From Limonium bicolor (taxonomy: Eukaryota; Streptophyta; Magnoliopsida; Caryophyllales; Plumbaginaceae): 64,000 nt of DNA. The DNA lies in contig CM041776.1 of NCBI GenBank assembly GCA_023374045.1, positions 123,967,733-124,031,732 of the forward strand. The letters run 5' to 3'. A model generated the notes under the pieces. It was not told the DNA's origin. It saw only the letters and a program-made list of their open reading frames with translations, and did not search any database. Both the position numbers and the translations under genes were made by a program. Positions 57,614 to 64,000 of the stretch are shown here, one piece after another (the first letter of the stretch is position 1; the number at the start of each line of letters is the position of its first letter).

Positions 57614-58353
57614 TTAAAACTGGCCGAAGGTCAAATTCAAACGTCCAGGTTTCATGTGTGTGGCATTGATCACTGTCGAAGGTGCGGTATTCAGTTTGAT
57701 CTTCTTGATTCCATGATATAACATCCTTGACTGTCCACCCATGATTAACACATCTCTTGACTTCAACACTAATTTCCTTGCGAGATCAGCACGCTTCTAC
57801 TCGCCATATATAAACACTGCGGTATCACCAATGGACCAAGACACCACGGGTACTCCCTTACTTAGAGACTCGGGTGACTCGTCCGTATCTTGGTGTAACC
57901 CTAATCGTCCACCTTTCTGGTAGAAGTTCACAATACATAAATCCGCTTTAACACTTGGTATTGAATCCGTTTCAACATTCTGAGCAATTCCCACGGCGTG
58001 GTTAACGACCGTAAGGAAGTCCTCAGGTATCATCGGTAACGTTGCTCCATCTTCAGCTCGCACTTCTTGATATTTCTTGGTGTAAGGATTCTAGTCCTTA
58101 CCCATGCACATCATCTTCAGCTTCATTTTTTATCCGCTCGGGTATTTGGGTGTGTAGAAACCTCTAGGTGCTGCTCCAAGTTCATCGCATCGTCGGATAA
58201 TGCGGACTTGTGCTTCAGGTGTCAGGTATCCATTTAAGAGTATCATACCTGGTTGGATAACCTGACACTACTCCATTGGGAATTCGGTGATGCTGATGGT
58301 TGTCTCTTCGGGGTTCGGTGTGGGCGGGATTGGATAATAGATATTGAAGGTTC
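57614..58353 (-). pseudogene. AlkB-type Fe(II)/2-oxoglutarate dioxygenase exon of element B
   Basis: 740 nt, the same length as in element A, with no frameshift. Seen in order: GMILLNGYLTPEAQ, GFYTPKYPSG, MKMMCMGKD, ADLCIVNFYQKGGRLGLHQD with the HQD iron motif at 57887-57895 (residues 154-156), VPVVSWSIGDTAVFIYGE, distal His in MLYHGI at 57713-57715 (residue 214), and RLNLTFG at 57623-57643, where the last Arg of the 2-oxoglutarate RxNxTxR motif is Gly. Stops occur before CQVIQPGM, in PSG*KMK, KD*NPY and YGE*KRA; none of these is at a stop position of element A. It lies between gag exon 3 and the protease exon. It is likely derived from a host ALKBH1-like gene; the substrate is unknown. Confidence 0.94.
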
Positions 58354-58498
58354 CTAAGTTTTAAAATTACCTACTTTAGGTGACTTTCACATTATACTTT
58401 AATTCTTTACTCACATGGTTGTACATCTAGATTCACTAACACACATGCATGAAATGCGGTATGCAATCACTTATTTCACTTAACAGTTTAGGCGGTAC
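58354..58498 (-). other. Predicted gag intron 3 of element B
   Basis: 145 bp, CCAG|GTACCGCC to AAACTTAG|GA on the minus strand, phase 1. If unspliced, gag ends at a stop four codons into the intron (58488). Confidence 0.75.
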
Positions 58499-59962
58499 CT
58501 GGTCTTGAAGAGGGTCCTGGCGCCTCAGACCGGTCCACCACATTCAGGGCGGCCTTGCCGGATCCTGCCCCTTTCCCCTTCTGGGAATCAGTGTTCCTCT
58601 GATCTGTGGGTGGCTGGTTAGCCGACTTCGGGCCATCGGTGGTCGCGGTGGCCTTACCCTTCCACTGCCCCTTGGGCTTATTGTTTCTGCTGTTGGGGTT
58701 CCGGTAGCACTCATAGTCACGGTGACCCAACTTCTCGCAGTAGCGACACTGCACGTCATTTCCTTTGCAGTCCTTGCCGGGGTGGTCTCCGTTACACCAC
58801 TTACAGTAGTAGTGGCGCTCCGGTCCAGAACCCGTGCTGGCTACTATCACAATACATAATCAATTCTTACTTCATATCTTAACAACATACACTTCAACTT
58901 GACACACATGTTTAAGTAATTACCCTTAGGCGGGTAAGAGCGTTGGGGTTTCCCCGCATATGCGTATGTGAGCTTCAGTGGCTCCTCAGCTGTGGTGGTC
59001 TGGGCTTGGCCCTTGTCACCATGGTGCTGACTCTTCTGGGGCTGGGGGTAAGGCTTCTTCTTCTTCTTTCCTCCCCCATACCCCTGCGGACTCTGGCCCT
59101 CGCTCGTGGCCTTGCGCTTGTGCGCATTCTCCTCGACCCTCAGACGAATGGTAATCTCAACCTTAGCAGCGGCATGATATCACTCCTGGATTTAGGACGT
59201 CAGTCATGCCCCGCAAAACAAAACTCACAAACTCACATTAACATTTACTTACGGTACAAACTGGTTCACATGACGGTATTTAATTACCTGCAAGGTAGTA
59301 TACTCAGCTGGCCCCATCCCGTAGCGAAGACGGTGGCTGAGACCGTTGTAGAAACGGTTCACCAACACCCAGTTCGAGTATCCCAGGTCCGGTAACAGGT
59401 GGATAAGGCCGGTGAAAGCGGTGTAGTAGTCATCAACCGACATCTTATCCCCCTGCCTCAGGCTATCCAGCTCTAGGCGCTTGGCCTCTTGAACATGCAC
59501 AGGATGATACTTGGCTCGCAGCAGAGCCGTATACTCTCTCCAACCAAACTGAGGATCCGCCATCCGGTCCTCTCTCACAAGCTTCCACCAACTTTGTGCC
59601 GAACCCTTCAGGTAGTAAGCGGCAAGGCGGACCTTGGCTCCAGCAGGCACATCCAAGGTCTCGTAGGCGGTCTCCAACTCGGAGATATACGCCTCCAGCT
59701 TACGAGGGTTGGTCTCCCCATTAAACGACAGGGGTCTCAGATCAGCTAACGCCTTGACCCAGTTGGTCTCTCGTGGCGGTGGCGGTGGTGGTTGAACTTC
59801 GGGCTGTTACCCCTGCTGAATTGCAGCTACTAATTGTGGGACCATCTGGGCTACGGCGGCCGCAACAGCGTCGGCCATGACTTGCGTCGTAGGGTACTCC
59901 CCCTGGTTCCCGGTATCACCAATGCCGCGCCCGCGGCCTCAACCTCGTGGTCTACCTGACAT
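58499..59962 (-). pseudogene. Spliced gag of element B (three exons)
   Basis: Exon 1 (59962-59288, 225 codons) starts MSGRPRG and has the retrotransposon gag core (LKGSAQSWWKLVRED, then FGWREYTALLRAKYHP, GDKMSVDDYYTAFTGL). Exon 2 (59185-58924) is a basic linker (YHVAAKVEITIRL, KKKKKPYPQPQ). Exon 3 (58840-58499, open throughout) has two zinc knuckles, CKWCNGDHPGKDC and CRYCEKLGHRDYEC. Intron 1: 59186-59287 (CAG|GTAATT...ATCCAG|GAGTG). Intron 2: 58841-58923, 83 bp as in element A. Exon lengths keep the frame at every junction. In-frame stops in exon 1 (after MSGRPRG and after AAIQQG) and at the start of exon 2 inactivate this copy. Confidence 0.85.
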
Positions 59963-60149
59963 CTGAATTCACACGAACACTCATTAGCATTGTGCTTGCA
60001 CACTTATCGGTTCCAACGGTTGTAACGTCTTCCCGACAACAAGGTATCTCCACACTTAGTTAGGGGTTAACCTTTTCATAACTGCTCCCTTAGGTAACTG
60101 TGGTTAGGTTTCCTAACTCGGAATATTCCTAAGCTTGGTACTCTAGTCA

Positions 60150-60173
60150 TCAGAGCGATACTTCGCTCTGATA
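60150..60173 (-). other. Hairpin overlapping the primer-binding site, element B
   Basis: ATCAGAGCGA-TACT-TCGCTCTGAT: a perfect 10-bp stem with a 4-base loop; one arm is part of the PBS. Confidence 0.8.
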
Positions 60174-60177
60174 CCAC
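60166..60177 (-). other. Primer-binding site, initiator Met-tRNA (element B)
   Basis: The minus strand reads TGGTATCAGAGC, five bases inside the 5' LTR. Confidence 0.94.
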
Positions 60178-60182
60178 TTTTT

Positions 60183-63100
60183 GTAACATCCCTACTATGC
60201 ACTTAACAATGATGGAAAATCGCAGCGGAAATATACAACTAACAACTACTAAACGATTCGGTGTTACAACACCGTTAACCACCCACATGGTTAACAAGGC
60301 AGAATAAATACAAATGTACCGGTCTGATGATCAGACTCACGAGCATAGAACTAATAACCTTAAATACATACACATAATACCGAGTATGTAACTACATCCA
60401 TAACTGTAAGCTGTACACCACAAACTGTCACTGCAAACTGATAACACCAAGATATAACGCCACGGGAGCACAGGCGCACCCCGGGCTTAACATCCAAAAT
60501 ATACCAAAAGTATTCCCACAACCTAGGATCTAAAGCCACTCCTCTTCTTCAATCCTCATCCTGCAATAAAAATATGGAGCCCCCGAGGGGGTCAGCAACC
60601 CTTGGCTGGTATGGTTAACGCGCTGCCTATCGGCTACCGGGATACGCGCAACTATTTGTCATGATAACATGACATTCATTTTAACATACAACAAATACAT
60701 ATGGCATAGCAAAAACATTGCATAGCACAACAATACACACTTAGTGAGAACATATCACTTAACAGCAAACCGAGAAGGTTAGTCAACATCATAAGCCTAA
60801 AGAATGGTTCACCCTCATGTTAAGCTTGTTACACAAACACATTACCATTCTGTTAGTCGAACGAGTAACTTAACTCACAGATGGATCGGATATTGTGACC
60901 CGAACACACCACACAAACACATGTTCCCACTAGACCGATCATAAGTCAGAATAGGTAAGCTTTGGAGGAAGCTAACGGGAGATCGATCGCCAAATAAAGG
61001 AGAACAATCTTAACATTATAAGAGTCGAATCTGATACAGATATCTACTCTTATACTTACACGCGTGACTGGACAACCGGATTCCTCACCCCCAGTTAGCA
61101 CTTGTTAGAAGTTCGTTGTTGGAACTTAATAACAAATCACAACAAGTGGTTAAGTCTTGTTAGACACACACAAGGGATATGAGTCGCACCTTAACATCAC
61201 AATAATATAATCAACAGTAAACTCGTTACATGACTTAAGTCTTACAAGGTCATAAACATACAGAAAAACAAACAGCACACAAGCCGGTGTAAACCAGTAG
61301 GCAACAGACTGCAAGAAAACCATACCTTGGTCCTTGCTTCGACTGGTTTCCACCGTAGGTCACTCCTATACATAATTAATAACGTCGGTTAATTTACTTA
61401 CTTAACTTCAAATTTTACTAAGCATTTTACATGATTATATGACACGTTTTAATGCCCAAACTTATCCTTGATTACCTTCATCATACCCCCTAGGGTTAAC
61501 TACTTAAGCCACTCTTTGTTTGTTTTTTTTTTTTACAAATTTTGGTCCGACCAACCTTACCGACCGACCTTACACAAGGTCGGTCCATTCCAGAACATAT
61601 TACCGTCAGAAAATTCTACTCCGACCGACCTTGCAAGTTCGGTCCACAAGGTCGGTCTATTCCGAGAGTTTTTCCCCTTTGAAAATTCAGGCCCGACCGA
61701 TCTTGGCAAGTTCGGTCCCAAGATCGGTCGATTCCCGAGACTAACTTACGTACAAAGATTTAGGCATGACCGACCTTGTAAGTTCGGTCCCAAGGTCGGT
61801 CTATTCTAGAGACTCAATCCGTACCAAAAATCCATGCCCGACCGACCTTGCAAGTCCGGTCCCCAAGGTCGGTCCATTCCAGAGACCATTTCTCGCAGGG
61901 TAAACTGGGCTCGACCGACCTTGCAGGTCCGGTCCCCAAGGTTGGTCTGCTCCAGACCCTTGTTTTTAATTGCCCATTTAACTCCAAACTTCACCTCATA
62001 GTGCCCTAGTATGTTCTAACCACATTTGGCACTTCAAACATCCCTTAAGACATCCATTAAACTCCTTAAATCATTCACCAAAACCCTCCTCAACATTACA
62101 CAAATCCTTATACAAAGGTTAACACATGCAATGATTTCACTAAGTTTTTATGTGGTGTTTAATACCTATAACTATCACTATTACCAAATGTTTCCTCACT
62201 ACTACAACATCATCTCCCAAGCATCTTTTCTTCTTAACCCAACTCCTTGAATATCTCTACAAGTTTATAGCTCCTTCATGCAACACATCACTTCTTCCTC
62301 ATTCACCAACATTGCACAAGTCCTAAACACAATCTCACCATGATCTTGAAGTATCCCAAAACACTCATTTGCATCCTAGATCCTCTAAAATATTGCCTAG
62401 GTCCTTTTTACATCTTAGAATACCTTAGTGCATATTTCTTTCACTAGTAAAACACTTAATCACCCTAAACACTTCCTAACTCACCAATTCATTTTAAACA
62501 CCTAAACTTCGTATACATTATCTAAATTTCAACATGGGTTCTCCTAGCATCTTGTTACACCAAAACACAACGTTTTCACCATTAAACATTCAAGAACACT
62601 TAAATCCATCAAGGACATTCTCATACACGAAACTTCACCAAACTTACACTACATCACAATATATTGCATTATTTAACTTGCTTGGCACTTGGGCCCTTAA
62701 ATAACATGGCTCTTAGGCCCTTAAATTGCATAAACCTTAAACACTGAATTTCCCACATTATATTTGCCTTTGACCTGCAAATACACCCAATAATACATAT
62801 GCCATTTTAATATACCTTTGAGAGTATTTTTCTAAGTCATTTACCATTGGCTCCTTAGATAGTTTTAATAAGCAATAAGCTCATTTATCCTAAGACAATA
62901 TAAGCTACATTAGGTTAGCATATTTACCTCCTTTCCTCACAAACTTCTTTCTTGTTTCCTTGATTAAAATCGGTAAGGATGTTTGATTGCTTGTCAACTT
63001 CTAAACAATATACAAATACTGAAATGCGTATACAAGCTTTATGCTTCATCTCATTGTAAACCCTAGATACATATATTGTCCTAAAACATTAAGGTGATTG

Positions 63101-64000
63101 TTTTACCTTGAGAATGGAAGAGAGTTTGAACAAGTAACAAGAGAGGACTCCACCAAGCCCTTGGAAGATTCAAATGAAGCTAAAACAAAGCAAGGTAAAG
63201 ACACCATTAATGGTGTTTTTCGGACAACATAAAACATGAAGGAAATGGAGTTTTTCTTTGAGTTTCCTTACCTAGAAGTAAAGGAGAGCAATAATATGTG
63301 AAAATGTGAGCTCAAGCTCCTCCCATGGAGATTCCTCTTGGCACCGAAATGGAGCTCTTAGAGTTTTGAGAAGGTAGGATTGAAGAGCTTGATGAGACTA
63401 GAAGAATGGTGGTCTTTGTTTTTGATTTGGTAAAGAGAACTAGGAGATATAAGAGGTCAAAGATGGAGAATGGTGTGAGAGCTGTTGCAAACCGATGGAG
63501 AGAGGAAGAAGATGAAGTTGGAGACGGTGGGAATGCAAGAGAAATAAGAGAATGAGTTTGAAGTTTGCTTTTGGAAGATATTAAGTAGTAAAGCAAATAG
63601 TAACTTGCTTTATCATTTGTTATTTATTTGTTAACTTGCAAGGTGGTGACTCACCTCATAAAAACCGGCCCCCATTAGTTGTCTAGGGGTGTTTTAGTCT
63701 TTGTTGACCAATTGTCTCACTTATATTGACATATATTATAAACTTGGTTAATTTGGTTACTATTCACCAAAACAAGGCACATATTTGTGAAATTTTTGAT
63801 TTCCCCTTGATTTAGACTTCCTAATGTGATACTAAGTAGTACACATGTTAATTAAAGAGTAATTATGGACATATAGCCATTCAAAGCTCATTTACAAGAC
63901 AATTTTTCAAAAATGTGCTTTAAGACTCCTTAAAGCACATTTTGTGTTTTAACTTATTTTCAAGCTTGGTTTTCTTTGGTAATTGGTTTATTATATTTAT
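60183..64000 (-). repeat. 5' LTR of element B (incomplete at window end)
   Basis: TGTAACATCC onward matches 49723-53530; the final ~210 bp and the outer target duplication are beyond the window. No gene is recognised in it; the open frame at 63312-63596 is serine-rich low complexity and is not supported. Confidence 0.94.
61548..61948. repeat. Array of six inverted repeats in 5' LTR of element B
   Basis: Same as 51088-51490, with GACCGACC...GGTCGGTC stems and the same ~73-bp interval. Several changes break or restore stem pairs. Confidence 0.87.

Larger units (their letters stand above)
49723..64000 (-). mobile_element. Element B: Tekay-type Ty3/gypsy retrotransposon with AlkB exon
   Basis: Minus orientation: 5' LTR from 60183 to beyond the window, Met-tRNA PBS 60166-60177, spliced gag 58499-59962, AlkB exon 57614-58353, protease-polymerase 54057-57436, polypurine tract 53750-53765 and 3' LTR 49723-53749. 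It has the same gene plan as element A but clearly diverged LTRs and proteins, so the two represent different subfamilies. It is better preserved: pol has few stops. Confidence 0.94.

Noticed and set aside
57614..58353. In-frame stops in AlkB as programmed recoding sites
   Set aside because: Stop positions differ between the two copies, so they are ordinary decay.
63312..63596. Serine-rich open frame in the 5' LTR of element B as a gene
   Set aside because: Low-complexity composition, no matching intact frame in the paired LTR and no domain.

Overview
This window looks like nuclear heterochromatin from a flowering plant, probably a eudicot. It is AT-rich and I recognise no free-standing host gene, no tRNA or rRNA gene and no CRISPR. 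Almost every base belongs to nested transposable elements: Ty3/gypsy LTR elements of the Tekay/Del chromovirus type, Tat/Ogre-type elements primed by tRNA-Arg, a Ty1/copia Sirevirus-like element, a solo LTR, a LINE 3' end and a small CACTA transposon. Species cannot be fixed from the sequence.

Layout. 1-1170: 3' end of a LINE. 1171-1805 and 25943-27549: one old AT-rich repeat, probably a long LTR, split by element A. 1811-25937: element A, a minus-strand Tekay-type retrotransposon with ~3.9 kb LTRs and TSD AGGAG. Its left LTR carries a CACTA element (3122-4218, TSD CAA). Its reverse transcriptase gene is split by a Tat/Ogre-type non-autonomous element (9782-18456, TSD GACCG). 27550-30974: part of a second Tat-type element. 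30975-38403: element C, a plus-strand Tekay-type element whose right LTR is cut off. 38404-43655: a 5'-truncated Sirevirus-like copia element with an extra ORF after RNase H. 43656-49722: a third Tat-type element with gag-protease-G-patch only, holding a solo LTR (48532-49351, TSD CCAAG). 49723-64000: element B, a minus-strand relative of A, whose 5' LTR runs off the window.

Main discovery. Elements A and B both carry, between the gag zinc knuckles and the protease, a 740-nt reading frame for a complete AlkB-type Fe(II)/2-oxoglutarate dioxygenase resembling plant ALKBH1-like proteins (HxD, distal H, RxNxTxR). Gag is split by introns at the same positions in both copies, and their phases fit. 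The donor after the zinc knuckles can join in frame either to the AlkB exon, which has its own stop and a downstream AATAAA, or to the protease-polymerase exon. This predicts two products from one element: Gag-AlkB and Gag-Pro-Pol. Element C, a related element, has no such cassette. The AlkB frames have the same length in A and B and different nonsense mutations, so an intact ancestral gene is implied.

Second pattern. The LTRs of A, B and C each hold five or six GC-rich inverted repeats spaced about 70-74 bp apart. The stem sequences are unrelated between the three families, so the spacing is shared but the sequence is not. All coding regions described are broken by stops or frameshifts; none is likely to be active as it stands.
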